A stretch of DNA of 64,000 nucleotides from Apium graveolens (lineage: Eukaryota; Streptophyta; Magnoliopsida; Apiales; Apiaceae), in contig NC_133657.1 in the NCBI RefSeq assembly GCF_009905375.1, positions 42,822,677 to 42,886,676 of the forward strand. Direction: 5' to 3'. The notes beneath the pieces are model-generated. The model made no database searches and was not told the origin of the DNA. It saw only the letters and a list, made by a program, of their open reading frames with translations. The position numbers were made by a program, and so were the translations under genes. Positions 21,255 through 34,941 of the stretch are shown piece after piece. Each line of letters opens with the position of its first letter. Position 1 is the first letter of the stretch.

Positions 21255-24200
21255 TGTAACGCCTCCAAATCCGGGGTCAGGAATCTGGGTCGTCACGCCA
21301 TCCTTCACTCATGTGTAACCTGGTATTGATTCAATAATCCAACAGACCCCAATCTCATACTCACACATACAAGTTATAGCCTTAGAAACGACGTACAAAA
21401 TGTAATCTTCTTTTATTACACTCAAATGTACTTTAAAGGATCTCAAACAATTATTTATAACCTCTACATGAAGTTACAATAATTACTACTGATATCTTAT
21501 ATCTATCTGATACTCTAGCACACCTGAGACAAGGCTGCCAGGGATCCTCCCCATGACTGCAAGCGACTAAGTCCCACACCGGCCTACTGTTATGTGTTGT
21601 GTTGTGTCATTTAAAAGAAAACGAGAGTGAGCTATAATGCTCAGCATAATAATGTACAGTATGAAAATGACTGTATGATAAACTCACGTGAAACATCATA
21701 TATGATAAATACGTTTTCTTCAAAATAGTTTTCCTTGGTGATACACACCTTCTTATGAAAACAATCCTTTAGTAGATTTTATTAACCTGCGAATACCTTA
21801 ATAGTAAACCCAGCACCTTGGCTTGGATTATGGTATTGCATTTCAATTTCAATTGGAAGAGTTTGGACATTCACCGGAGCCACCGTATACGATGATCAGT
21901 CGTACTACGGAAGTAACCTTTTCTACTAGTAAAAGGACGAAACCGTCATCTCTCGGGTATCACCCTGGTCGCATTCGGGCTACATGTCCCATTTTTGGGT
22001 ATGCACATACTTCACAAGTTCCTGAGTACACTGAGTACCTTTACCTGCGGTACCTTTGGTAGCCCATCTAGCACACATAGTACCAGAGTCTACCCTTCCA
22101 TTGTCCTTTAAATGAATTCTATCAATCTCGAGAACTCAAACCACATCGAAGTTCCCCAAGCGTTTTGTTTGTTGATAGAAATAGTTTATCTCTTTAAAAT
22201 ATAAGTGTATATATATGTATATACGTACTTTCGAGAATTTCGGAGGAAGTACTAAGGATGTGAGTTGACCGTTGACAACAGATAATTATTAAGGGAAAAG
22301 TTTCTTCTCGAAACTATATTCAATATAATAATAAGTCGGGATAATATTCACCGCAATCTGAAATTATTCGAATAATATTTCTAAATCAGAAAGTAAGTTT
22401 TATATCAGGATCTATGATCTTTAAATCAATAACAATCCTTTAGTAAATAATAATAATAAAATAATAGTCTATAATTAATTAAATGATAATTGATATTAAT
22501 CATACCTCGAATGAGTTTACTCTCTAAAAGATTTATTTAAATAATATTCCTCAACTAGTTTGTGTTTACATAATTAATAATCTATAATGATTAATTGGGT
22601 TTGAATAAATAAACATTGAAGTATACTACTCCTATAATAAAGGAATATGTATATAATATCTATTATCCGAATGAATAAAATATAGTTGAGGGAATATGCT
22701 CGTTGGGAAATCATTTTAAAAGTTCGAGGTGTTTTAATGTTTCGTAAATGGACGATGAGTCCCTTTAAAATGTACTATTATGCACTTATACCCGTCCTAT
22801 AATATCTCCGGAATGATTTCCGGGTTTTATCTTAAATCCCGACCGACCCTCGGTCTTATATAATATGTTGCGCTTAAAGCGAAATAACATTTCACGATAT
22901 ATACTTATCGTACAACATCGCTATATTATGCGAAAATTCAACAACTACGTATCATGGCAAACATGGTATTTAAGCGATGATAGTAAAACAATAATTTTAC
23001 AACACAACAGTAAAAATGGAGTTGGGTTTGTAAACTTGCCTGGGTATCTCGAGGTGGAGGATGCTCTATATTCCGCTCGGAATCTATGACCATAAACATA
23101 ATTCATCTCGTTAGGTCCCGTTCTAATTTACGGCGACTCGCACTCATGCGCTATTTATTATGCACCCTCTCAACTTATACTACCCTTATTATTCCTTTAA
23201 GTCCTTATTCACATCATGGTCGCTTCATTTTTCTAAGTATCTTAGGTTCATTCTCTTTATCGTCGCCGGCTCCGCTTATGGATTCTTACGGTTTCTACTC
23301 GCGCGGTCTCGGCTCTGATATTTTTATAAAACTGAAAAATCATTGTTTTAACTTGAAATTTTTATGGTAGTTAGGAAACTCAATATTTTACTCTCTGAAA
23401 AAATTTCATGATTTATGAACACATTTAAGTCGATGCTTTATATTTTCAAAGTTCGTGATTTGTAGCAGTTTTTGTTGCGTAAATCACTTTTACTAAAAGC
23501 ACCATAACGTTTGATCCGTAAATCGGAATCTAGCGATTCAAGCGCCTAAACAATCCTTATAACATTTCCTATCATAATAAATGGTTATTTTTCAAGAAAC
23601 AATAGTTTACAACTTTGGGAATTCTGCAGAAACTTAAAGTTACGATTCATTGGTTTTAACGGAGTTACGTTTACGATCGGGGTTTCGTTTACGCCCTAAC
23701 TCTTGACACAACCACCAAAAATCATCATTTCATCATCAACACACAAACTCCTCTCAAGAAAATCATGTTCTTGAGGCAACAACAATCAACCTTAAGTCTA
23801 CTCAACTTAAACTTCAAGATCTCAACAATACCACTTCTTAAACTAACTTTTCTACCATATACTAAATGGATCTTAAATAAAGTTGGGCCAAAGATTTTGA
23901 CCTTTCTTGAAATATTGAGATGTGTTCTTGAGGATGATGGAGGCTTGGAAGTGCTTGGTATTATTTTTGGAGCCTAGAACCACTATTGAAATCAAGAAAC
24001 CAAGGAGAGGTTACTATTCATACTATTTACTAGTGAGTTTCTTGAATTTATTTCACCCATCAAACCTTGATAAAAAGAGATGAAAGAATTTTCTTACCTT
24101 GGTTTAATTGCTAGGAGGCTTGAGAATTAATGGGATGATCTTACCATGGCTAGAACTTGAGATTTTGAATTGGATTTCCCATTCTTTTGCAATAGGGCCG

Positions 24201-24952
24201 AATGGAAGCATCAAGGGGGGTATTTATACTCCTCTTGGTTGCTTAGTTTGGTTGATTTGCTAGGTAACTTCTAGGAAGATGTGTTGATATCTTGCAATTG
24301 ATTTTATTCTCCTAGTATAGCATTCTAGGTTGATTCTTGGTTTCAAATCTTAGGGACAAATCTTAATAGCTTGCTAGGTTACAAGCTAAACTACTTGGTT
24401 AACTTCCTTAGCATACTATTTTGCTAGCTAGCTTGTTTATCCTATGGTTAGTTCACTATTTGATGAAGTAACCATGGTTACTTCCTTACCGTGGTTTAGT
24501 TGGTGCGTTACATTTATTTAATCGTTTACACGTTCGCTCGGTCACTTAAACGTTTTCGTAATACTTATTCGTAAATGGTTCGCGACGTAATTCCTTTCGT
24601 ATTTATTCCTTATATTTTTAATTATCATAGTTGAATATAAATACATAGGGTTTTAATCTTGTAATTATATTGTGATTCCCGTAATCCTCGATGAGTCGTA
24701 AATACGGTCATTTTTTCAAAGTTCGTTTTCTTCGAAAACTAATAGCGTTTACATACACTCATTTGGTACGTATAATCGTAATATCAACTCCGAAACTCAT
24801 TTTCTCATGCACTACATAGTGTGGGCTCAAAAGTTTTTCCCGTCCGTCAGGGTTACTATTCATTAAACATTTTACAAGGTCTAAAAAATTCAAGTTATTA
24901 TATTACCATTCATAAAGGTCTTTTACCTATGTCAAAAATTTGGATTCTTACA
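21255..24952 (-). repeat. Element H 3' LTR (3.7 kb)
   Basis: Plus-strand start TGTAACGCC, end TTCTTACA. Frames 21823-22062 and 23086-23370 on the plus strand recur in the right LTR because the LTRs are alike; they are not supported as genes. Confidence 0.94.
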
Positions 24953-24987
24953 GTCTTCCCCCCTTAAAAGGATTCCGTCCCGGAATC
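24953..24987 (-). other. Polypurine tract and perfect inverted repeat, element H
   Basis: Read on the minus strand, a purine tract (complement of GTCTTCCCCCCTTAAAAG) borders the LTR. Beside it, 24971-24987 is GATTCCG-TCC-CGGAATC, a perfect 7-bp inverted repeat with a 3-base loop, identical in element B. Confidence 0.88.
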
Positions 24988-27900
24988 AGTTCAGAAACAG
25001 GTAGGGATATGCTTCTCGCATGACAACCTCGAGTTCTCGCGTTGACCTTGCAGTATTTGATCTCTTCATAAAATTTCCACTCATCCATCCAATATATTTT
25101 CGGGTGCTCGTCCTTGTAGTCTTATGACCTCTACACGTTACTCGATATACGCTAAGTCTGGCTACGAGTTTATTAGCTCATTTTCAATCATATGTTTAGT
25201 TCTGACAGTTAAATTTCCTAACCTTGATTCGTGGTACTCGTTATAAACTTGGTGACCGTTCTACAATGGTGCTAATTTATAATTCAACTTTCTTAGTCCT
25301 TTAATTTCTCAACTGGTCCAATAAATCTTGGGTTCAATATTCCTTTCCCTTTCGAATCTCATCACTCCCTCCTCGGGAGGTACTCTCAATAATACCTGGT
25401 CTACTACTTCGTACTTTCTGTCTTTATAGTTCTGGTCCGCATATCTCTATTGTTCATCCTGGGCTGCCATTAGCCGGGTTCTGATAAGTTCTAGGAATTT
25501 CTTTGGTCTGTTGACTCAACTATGGTACAGTATCCTCTATTTACCAATTTCTTCCCAACCTAAGATAAAATGATTCTTTCTTCCGTACAAACTTTGTAGC
25601 CGTTCCAATGCACGCATGATAAGTCGTTATTGTCGATAATTCGATTAACATCAACTGGCCACTTCATTCCCCTTAAAAATTGATAACATGGACGATTAGC
25701 GTATCTTCTAGTATTTGGATCCTTCAACTTATTCGTTTCCCCCTACATCACTCCTATTAGTGCTAGAGTTTCATTCCTTAACGTTTTCCCATTTTGGGCG
25801 CATCATCTCTGTCGATTATTCTATGTAAGAAGTTCTCATCGTATTTCTACACGCTCATCTCCTGCTATACGCTTAGCACCAGATTTAACATTTCTTCCCG
25901 TAGTAACGTCAAGCACGTCATTGTCCTATTGCCATCTTGAAGGAAGCACCATTTCATACGCAATTTATTGACACGTTTTAGGATCGTGCAATGTTCAGCT
26001 TCCGTCATCGGTCGGACTTCTTTAATCATTCCCCGTATGATATCTACAGTACTACGACACTTTTCGGGCCGTACTCGTTATTCTCGCTAGCGCCTTAGAT
26101 GTATTCATGTTTATTGGTACCTGCTACTAGTGGTCTTTATAGGGCGCGTACGATCTTCTTTGCCTTCTATCAGTTCTGAAAATGACATTCTTCATTCTTT
26201 CACGTTGCCCTTCGTAAGGGATATCGACGACTATTTTTCATATGCTAGCGTGGTAAGTACATCTACACGAATTATCTGTCAACAATAGGCGATTCCCCAA
26301 ATCGTTCCAAATAAAAGTTAAGCCGCTAGTTGTATTCTCAATGGTCAGATAGTCCTCTCATTCTACTTGTCGATTTGAGAACTCTAAGTCATTCCTCTGT
26401 CCGTCCTTTTTCGCAAAATATCTTGGGAAATAGTCCCGTTGTGAAATTAAATCTTGGGTCCTTGTGTGGTGCGGTCGTCACGGGATCTTTCTGTCCCAAT
26501 TATCTCTTCTTCGTTCATAAAAAAAAATTGTAGAGTGGACATCTATCATTTGCACAATAAAGTAAGCGGTCTTATTTAGTCTATCACTCAAAATCCTCAA
26601 ATAGCACGACGGCTAACTTGGTTCTTGATAATCCTCCTTCAAAATTTATTATAATTAACTCTTAACCCTATTTGGGTCATCTACAAGTCGAAATCGCCAA
26701 AATTTTAACCCTCGCCTTTCCATTTTCATTTTCCAACTATGTCGAATACTTACTTACCTACTCGATGACATCCCCTTTTATATTCTGTTACGACTAATAT
26801 CCGTTTACGTTTTTAGGCATCTTTAAGTCTTCTTGTTAAGTAATAAAACGTTCTTTTCATGCGATCCTTCTCATCAGTTATTCTGAGATTTGTCATCCTC
26901 AATATATCTTTTCCTACTTAAAGTGTCGGCCACCACATTGGCCTTTCCTTGATGATAATAAATTCCTCAATCATGGCCTTTGATCATTTTGACTATATCC
27001 TCTATCTCGTGTTCAGTGTAAAAAAAATCCAAATTTCCTCATAAGTAAACTCCTTATCCCTTTCAGTCCGAACCTTATCGCAATTATTCTAGATTATTAT
27101 TAGAAAGCCTTATGTCACGGTCCTTAAGCTGCGTAGACATATCATTAGACTTCACGCAACATCCTATTTTTATCGTCGAGTATTTCTAGCACGGGATTGC
27201 TACTAACTTTACCTTTACCTTTTGAAAATCTTATTCCTCAAATTCATACATGCTTGGTCTTTTCAGAATTAATCATCACCTATCCCGATAATGTTTCATA
27301 GAAATGTACCTCACTAATCACGTTATATCCCTATTTTCGTTCTTCTATAACCATATTAAAGATACTTATGATAGTAAATAAACATGGTGTTCTTCTTTTT
27401 AAAACAACTTACTCATCACGATTCTCCGATTGCACCATCATAGCACTGAGCTTTCAGTCTCATATTACAACAATCGGTTCTCAACTATACCTCTCTTTAT
27501 TGGGAAGGCAATTAGCCTTGGAAAAAAAGATTTTCACGATATCGATGAAATTTAGACAATTTTAACAAGATTTCAAATCTAACATCTGAACAATTAATGA
27601 GCTCTGAATAAAAGAGTCGCAACACTCAGAAGATTTATAACTTGGAAAGAAGAATATAACAAAGATTATCCTTCCATGTCCTTGGAAGTCTGTATTGTGA
27701 TATTATGGAGAATATCCATTGAAAGCAATGATTGCTGAATAATAACATCATATGAATGATACTTGTAAGATTTTCTTATTGAAAGAATACTTTTCTTCCC
27801 GAAAAAATGAAAGAAATATCGAATAACATCCTCAACCAAAGGTTAACCATTAAGGTCTTAAAGAGGTGCTATTTTGAAAGAAGGAATTTGATCCAATGAT

Positions 27901-30213
27901 TAATAAATAAGGAAGTATATTGTTCTTCAATCACTTTGAAATTTTAATTGGATATTCGTTATACAAACGAAAGAATAAAATATTTCACGAACAAAATATT
28001 TCATAAAACGGAATGTGAATTCTTGTTTGAGTGGGCGACCTAGTTAGGTCTCAATTAAATCATTCTTTGAAAATTTTATCAACAATTAAATCTGGCATAT
28101 ATAATGCACTATGGAATAATCAAAATTTTATTGGAAGTGGAACTAGCAAAATAATAAGTAGTCCATATCAAGCAATATTATCAACCGGCTAAGAAAATGG
28201 CCAGCACAATTGGTTTGGCCCATAGCAACTAGCTAGGACGATTAGCTAGGCTTTTATAGTATAAATTAAAATTTTGACTAGTTAGGACAATTAACTGGTC
28301 ATTTATGAGAACATATGCAACTAGGCATATTTCAGTTTGTTTGAAAAAGTCTCAGCATCGTAACCACTGAAGAAATTGTGGCTACCTGGATGACGATTTT
28401 GAAATAAAGAGTTTTTTTAAAAAAAAATTGCGGAGAAAGATAATTATAATTCTGAATCGAGTGGTCTTGGCATCGGAACAATCGATAGCCTCTTCTCAAA
28501 TATTTATTTTCAAATAAAGGATACACTCATAGGTGCCCTAGTCCACATACTTCATCAGATCTTTAAATAGAATTGAATCGGAATACCAATATCAAATTGA
28601 TACCTTTACTATGATTTCAAAGCTCAATATATAATTTCATCCCGATTAGAGGAAAAGGATTCCCGAGGAATATATGGATATTAGATCATCCACATTTTTA
28701 ACAATTTGTTAGATATTTACAATCTCGACTGAGAAGAGTAAGTATGAAAGAAGAATCTAATGAAGATACTCTTTATGAATATTCATCGATGAATTGAGGG
28801 AAAATTTATATATATAAAAAAATCTATTGGATAATTGAAATGAGGTATAAATATTTCCGAGTTGAACAAGAAGATCATAATCTATGAATGAAAGTTCATG
28901 GATTTAACTAAAAAATTTAGCAAGTCCTGATACGGAGAAAGACTATTCAATATGGTCACATCATAAGTTCAAAGTAGGGAACGAAAAGGATTGCCTGATA
29001 TGACTTACCAAGGCGATACGAATGATCAACAATTTTGAGGGAGTAACATGACAGTGAGTAGGTGCCAAAATATTTCACTGATTATCCTAACTCTCTTCAT
29101 TATCCATCTGAGGATGATCCCACCTCTTCTTCTTCGTAATTCCATGTTTCAAATAGTTTCTCTTTCAACATCATTTTAAAATCATTTACTAACTTGACTT
29201 TCGCACATATATCTATCATTCGAGTGTTTTACCTCGAAGACCTTACTCAGAAATATTCCAAAACATCTGTTAAGCCGATAATTTCCTGCTACACGCATCT
29301 GTTACTAACTATAAGTGGCCAGTTCCCCCTGGGAATAGATCAAAGAGATCTCTTAGGGATCTCAATGCAGTCCATAAGTTTAGTGGCATGTGTGTGTAAT
29401 TGAACATACGTTACCGAATATATTAAAGGTCTACGTGTATATATACGTTGCCTCTGACATTATTTCTACCGAAGAATTCCGCTCTAGACTCACTGGTCTA
29501 TCCTTTTAAAAGGTTCTAAGATCAAACCATCGCTCGTTGTAATCTTATGCCATTTAATTATAGACATTCTGTCAATTCTCAATGCTCTTGATTTCTGAGC
29601 TAAACCATCATAACCTTACATGTTAAGTGCATGAATAATATCAAATAGTGTACTCGTCCTATGATGACATTCTTATATTACATTCAAATATTCCGTAATT
29701 GAATTAGAATCCTGAAGGGTATATTGGACACTATCTCTAGTGAGTTTGTGATTAATACGGCATTCCCATACTCCTTGGTAAAATGACACTATCAACTAGT
29801 TTGGGCCAATAACCTCAACTGTATGCTAATAATTAGACTTCATGATCCTCACATGTGATGCCCCTTCACGGGCAACCTATAAAGAACTACGAGTATCAGG
29901 GCTCGTGTTATCAAAATTTACATATGGTGTTGGTAATATCGTCTTTACCCCAAATGCTCTGGAGACTCAGCTCCAAGTTCTACATCCACATCCTTGCCAA
30001 ATCAAATATGATTCTAATTTTTTTCTCCTCATCATTCTGATAATCTCCAATGGTCTCATTAGTCATACTTTAATACCTCAAATATACACTTATCCTAACC
30101 TACACATTCAGGCTACATCCGGTAGTCCAATGATGAACTCTATATGAGCTCTTACGAAATCTCGCATCTAGACAGACTCCTAACACTCTCGTTTCTGAGT
30201 ACTATAACTTAAC
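24988..30213 (-). pseudogene. Element H internal region: decayed or non-coding
   Basis: Short traces of a Tekay-type polyprotein are seen on the minus strand, clearest near 26920-26950, which encodes the GKANVVA box of the RNase H end. The integrase side (24990-26900) is recognisable only in patches. From about 27200 to 30213 no Gag or RT frame is seen. The stretch 25750-28350 is also present, in the same order, in fragment I (49441-52115), including its non-coding CTAGCTAGG-rich part, so this composition is shared by the family. Plus-strand frames such as 26330-26533, 29194-29403 and 29842-30147 have no recognisable content. Confidence 0.7.
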
Positions 30214-30225
30214 GCTCTGATACCA
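30214..30225 (-). other. Primer binding site, element H
   Basis: The reverse complement is TGGTATCAGAGC, an exact initiator-Met complement, four bases from the LTR. Confidence 0.92.
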
Positions 30226-30229
30226 TTTC

Positions 30230-33200
30230 TGTAACGCCCCCAAATCCAGGGTCAGGAATCTGGGTCGTCACGCCATCCTTCACTCATGTGTAACCTGGTA
30301 TTGATTCAATAATCCAACAGACCCCAATCTCATACTCACACATACAAGTTATAGCCTTAGAAATGACGTACAAAATGTAATCTTCTTTTATTACACTCAA
30401 ATGTACTTTACAGGATCTCAAAAAATTATTTATAACCTCTACATGAAGTTACAATAATTACGACTGATATCTTATATCTATCTGATACTCTAGCACACCT
30501 GAGACAAGGCTGCCAGGGATCCTCCCCATGACTGCAAGCGACTAAGTCCCACACCGGCCTACTGTTATCTGTTGTGTTATGTCATTTAAAAGAAAGTGAG
30601 AGTGACCTATAATGCTCAGCATAATAATGTACAGTATGAAAATGACTGTATGATAAACTCACGTGAAACATCATATATGATAAATACATTTTCTTCAAAA
30701 TAGTTTTCCTTGGTGATACACACCTTTTTATGAAAACAATCCTTTAATGGATTTTATTAACCTGCGAATACCTTAATAGTAAACCCAGCACCTAGGCTTG
30801 GGTTACGGTATTGCATTTCTATTCCAATTGGAAGAGTTTGGACATTCACCGGAGCCGCCGCATACGATGATCAGTCGTACTACGGAAGTAACCTTTTCTA
30901 CTAGTAAAAGGTCGAAACTGTCATCTCTCGGGTATCACCCTGGCCGCATTCGGGCTACGTGTCCCATTTTCGGGTATGCACATACTTCACAAGTTCCTGA
31001 GTACACTGAGTACCTTTGCCTGCGGTACCTTTGGTAGCCCATCTAGCACACATAGTACCAGAGTCTACCCCTCCATTGTCCTTTAAAAGAATTCTATCAA
31101 TCTCGAGAACTCGAACCACATTGAAGTTCCCCAAGCATTTTGCTTGTTGATAGAAATAGTTTATCTCTTTAAAATATAAGTGTATATATATATGTATATA
31201 CGTACTTTCGAGAATTTCGGAGGAAGTACTAAGGATGTGAGTTGACCGTTGTCAACAGATAATTAATAAGGGGAAAAGTTTCTTCTCGAAACTATATTCA
31301 ATATAATAATAAGTCGGGATAATATTCACCGACGATCTGAAATTATTCGAATAATATTTCTAAATCAGAAAGTATGTTTTATATCAGGATCTATGATCTT
31401 TAAATCAATAACAATCCTTTAATAAATAATAATAATAAAATAATAGTCTATAATTAATTAAATGATAATTGATATTAATCATACCTCGAATGAGTTTACT
31501 CTCTAAAAGATTTATTTAAATAATATTCCTCAACTAGTTTGTGTTTACATAATTAATAATCTATAATGATTAATCGGGTTTGAATAAATAAATATTGAAG
31601 TATACTACTCCTATAATAAAGGAATACATATCTAATATTTATTATCCGAATCAATAAAATATAGTTGAGGGAATATGCTCGTTGGGAAATCGTTTTAAAA
31701 GTTTGAGGTGTTTTAATGTTTCGTAAATGGACGATGAGTCCCTTTAAAACGTACTATTATGGACTTATACCCGTCCTATAATATCTCCGGAATGATTTTG
31801 GGGTTTTATCTTAAATCCCGACAGACCCTCGGTCTTATATAATATGTTGCGCTTAAAGCGAAATAACATTTCACGATATATATTTATCGTACAACATCGC
31901 TATATTATGCGAAAATTCAACAACTACGTATCATGGCAAATATGGTATTTAAGCGATGATAGTAAACAATAATTTCATAAGACAACAGTAAAAATGGAGT
32001 TGGGTTTGTAAACTTGCCTAGTATCTCGAGGTGGAGGATGCTCTATGTTCCGCTCGGAATCTATGACCATAAACACAATTCATCTCGTTAGGTCCCGTTC
32101 TAATTTACGGCGACTCGCACTCATGTGCTATTTATTATGCACCCTCTCAAATTATACTACCTTTCTTATTCCTTTAAGTCCTTATTCACATCATGGTCGC
32201 TTCATTTTTCTAAGTACCTTAGGTTTATTCTCTTTATCGTCGTCGGCTCCGCTTATGGATTCTTACGGTTTCTACTCGCGCGGTCTCGGCTCCGATATTT
32301 TTATAAAACTGAAAAATAATTTTTTTCACTTGAAATTTTTATGGTAGTTAGGAAACTCAATATGTTACTCTCTGTAAACATTTCATGATTTATGAACAGT
32401 TTTAAGTCGATCGTTTATATTTTCAAAATTCGTGATTTGTAGCAGTTTTTGTTGCGTAAATCACTTTTACTAAAATGACCATAACTTTTGATCCGTAAAT
32501 CGGAATCAAGCGATTTAAGCGCCTAAAGGATCCTTATAATATTTCCTATCATAATCAAGGGTTATTTTTCAAGAAACTACAGTTTACAACTTTGGGAATT
32601 CTGCAGAAACTTAAAGTTACGATTCGTTGGTGTTAACGGAGTTACGTTTACGATCGGGGTTTCGTTTACGCCTAACTCATGACACAACCACCAACAATCA
32701 TCATTTCATCATCAACACACAAACTCCTCTCAAGAACATCATATTATTGAGGCAACAATAATCAACCTTAAGTCTACTCAACTTAAACTTCAAGATCTCA
32801 ACAATACCACTTCTTAAACTAAGTTTTTTACCATATACTAAATGAATCTTAAAAATGAATCTTAAATAAAGTTGGGCCAAAGATTTTTACCTTTATTGAA
32901 AGCTTGAGATGTGTTCTTGAGGATGATGGAGGCTTGGAAGTGCTTGGTATTATATTTGGAGCCTAGAACCACTATTGAAATCAAGAAACCAAGGAGAGGT
33001 TACTATTCATACTATTTACTAGTGAGTTTCTTGAATTTATTTCACCCATCAAACCTTGATAAAAAGAGATGAAAGAATTTTATTACCTTAGTTTAATTTC
33101 TAGGAGGCTTGAGAATTAATGGGATGATTTTACCATGGCTAGAACTTGAGATTTTGAATTGGATTTCCCATTCTTTTGCAATAGGGCTGAATGGAAGCAT

Positions 33201-33941
33201 CAAGGGGGGTATTTATACTCCTCTTGGTTGCTTAGCTTGGTTGATTTGCTAGGTAACTTCTAGGAAGATGGGTTGATATCTTGCAATTGATTTTATTCTC
33301 CTAGTATAGCATTCTAGGTTGATTCTTGGTTTCAAATCTTAGGGACAAATCTTAATAGCTTGCAAGGTTACAAGCTAAACTACTTGGTTAGCTTCCTTTG
33401 CACACTATTTTGCTAGCTAGCTTGTTTATCCTATGGTTAGCTCACTATTTGATGAAGTAACCATGGTTACTTCCTTACCATGGTTTAGTTGGTGCGTTAC
33501 ATTTATTTAATCATTTACGCATTTGCTCGGTCGCTTAAACATTTTCGTAATACTTATTCGTAAATGGTTCGCGACGTAATTACTTTCGTATTTATTCCTT
33601 ATATTTTTAATTATCATAGTTGAATATAAATACATAGGGTTTTAATCTAGTAATTATATTGTGATTCCCGTAATCCTCGATGAGTCGTAAATACGATCGT
33701 TTTTTCAAAGTTCGTTTTCTTCGAAAACTAATAGCGTTTACATACACTTATTTGGTACGTATAATCGTAATATCAACTTCGAAACTCATTTTCTCATGCA
33801 CTACATAGTGTGGGCTCAAAACTTTTTCCCGTCCGTCAGGGTTACTATTCATTAAACATTTTACAAGGTCTCAAAAATTCAAGTTATTATATTACCATTC
33901 ATAAAGGTCTTTTACCGATGTCAAAAATTTGGGTTCTTACA
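30230..33941 (-). repeat. Element H 5' LTR (3.7 kb)
   Basis: Near-identical partner of 21255-24952, with plus-strand start TGTAACGCCCCC and end TTCTTACA. Confidence 0.94.
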
Positions 33942-33946
33942 AAAGA

Positions 33947-34711
33947 TATGGAGATTGGAGATATCGACAAGTCAATTCTACATGCAGAGATTTGGAGACC
34001 TCGACAAGTCAAGATCACACTCGAGAACTCAGAGACCTAGACAATTCAAGACACTTATAGAGAATTAAGAGATCTCGATAAGTCATTATACTTATCGAGA
34101 TGTTGAGTTCTCTATATAACAAACTGGAGATCTCGATATAAAACTCAAAGTACAAAATGCAGACCAGTTAAATATTCAAGATTATCAATCAACAAACAAA
34201 TCAATCAATGATTTGAAAAGTCTACAAAAGCAGCTTGAAGAGTACAAGATTAAATGCCACGATTAACTGACAAAGTAAATTCACAGACATGCATAATTTG
34301 CAAAGATACACTAAGCCAGAAATAGAAAGATATAGTTATCTAAAAGTAGGGCTTAGTACATGCTATTACATGCTGTGTAAAACCTGTGTTTACTGTTCTA
34401 TAAATTAAACACTGGATGCTTTTTTTAAGTGGTAACAAAATAGATCTAGAAAATCTTGTAACTCTCAAGAGAGAAGCTGAGTTCTTTATCAACAAAGAAC
34501 CCAGAAATTTGTAGCAAGACATACTTGATTTTAATATAAAATTAAGTGAGTTTTGAAGATAGTGTGTTCATGTGCATGTTTTATTATCCCTGTTAAAACA
34601 CATTACCTCTACAAGTTTGACTACTTTGTTCACCACTTCTATAATAGTTGAAAAAGGTTAAAAATAATTCAAAACACATTCACCCCCCTGTGTTATATTC
34701 ATTACCTAACA
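33947..34711 (+). repeat. Element G 5' LTR, right part
   Basis: Continues the LTR after H. The GAGATCTCGACAAGTC-type motif array runs to about 34140. A possible TATA box (TATAAATT) lies near 34398. The LTR ends ...TACCTAACA just before the primer site. Confidence 0.82.
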
Positions 34712-34713
34712 AG

Positions 34714-34725
34714 TGGTGTCAGAGC
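34714..34725 (+). other. Primer binding site, element G
   Basis: TGGTGTCAGAGC, one mismatch from the initiator-Met complement, two bases after the LTR. Confidence 0.88.
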
Positions 34726-34759
34726 AAAATCTGAAAGCAAACAGATTAAAGATCTTGGA

Positions 34760-34941
34760 AGAACGAATACACAGAAACTTAACAGTATCAAAATCCGTAC
34801 CTTTGACAGATCTAACTACACACTGTGGAAAAAGAAAATGATGTTGTTCATCAGGATGGCCAATCCATTATACATTCAGATCCTCAACTATGGGCCTTCA
34901 CCCCATGGTAAGAGTTAGGGAATCAATAGATGGAGACATGG
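34760..34941 (+). pseudogene. gag: Element G gag, first part
   Basis: Translates to a copia Gag N-terminus (FDRSNYTLWKKKMMLFIRM, then NPLYIQILNYGP). A frameshift and in-frame stop follow. The frame runs up to the CATGG duplication at 34937-34941 where solo LTR J inserted and continues after 39304. Confidence 0.82.

Larger units (their letters stand above)
21255..33941 (-). mobile_element. Element H: complete but non-coding gypsy element, inserted in G's LTR
   Basis: 12.7 kb between perfect AAAGA duplications (21250-21254 and 33942-33946). Minus-strand orientation follows from the polypurine tract beside the left LTR and the primer site beside the right LTR. The two LTRs (21255-24952, 30230-33941) are very similar: I count about 5 substitutions in the first 210 aligned bases. 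No sizeable Gag or Pol frame remains between them; short pol-like traces place it near the Tekay type. Confidence 0.93.

Noticed and set aside
21823..22062. Frame conserved with 30798-31037
   Set aside because: Both lie at the same place in the two LTRs of H, so similarity is explained by the LTRs; no sign of coding constraint.
29842..30147. 101-codon plus-strand frame near the H primer site
   Set aside because: It lies in the decayed H interior, antisense to the element, without a recognisable domain.
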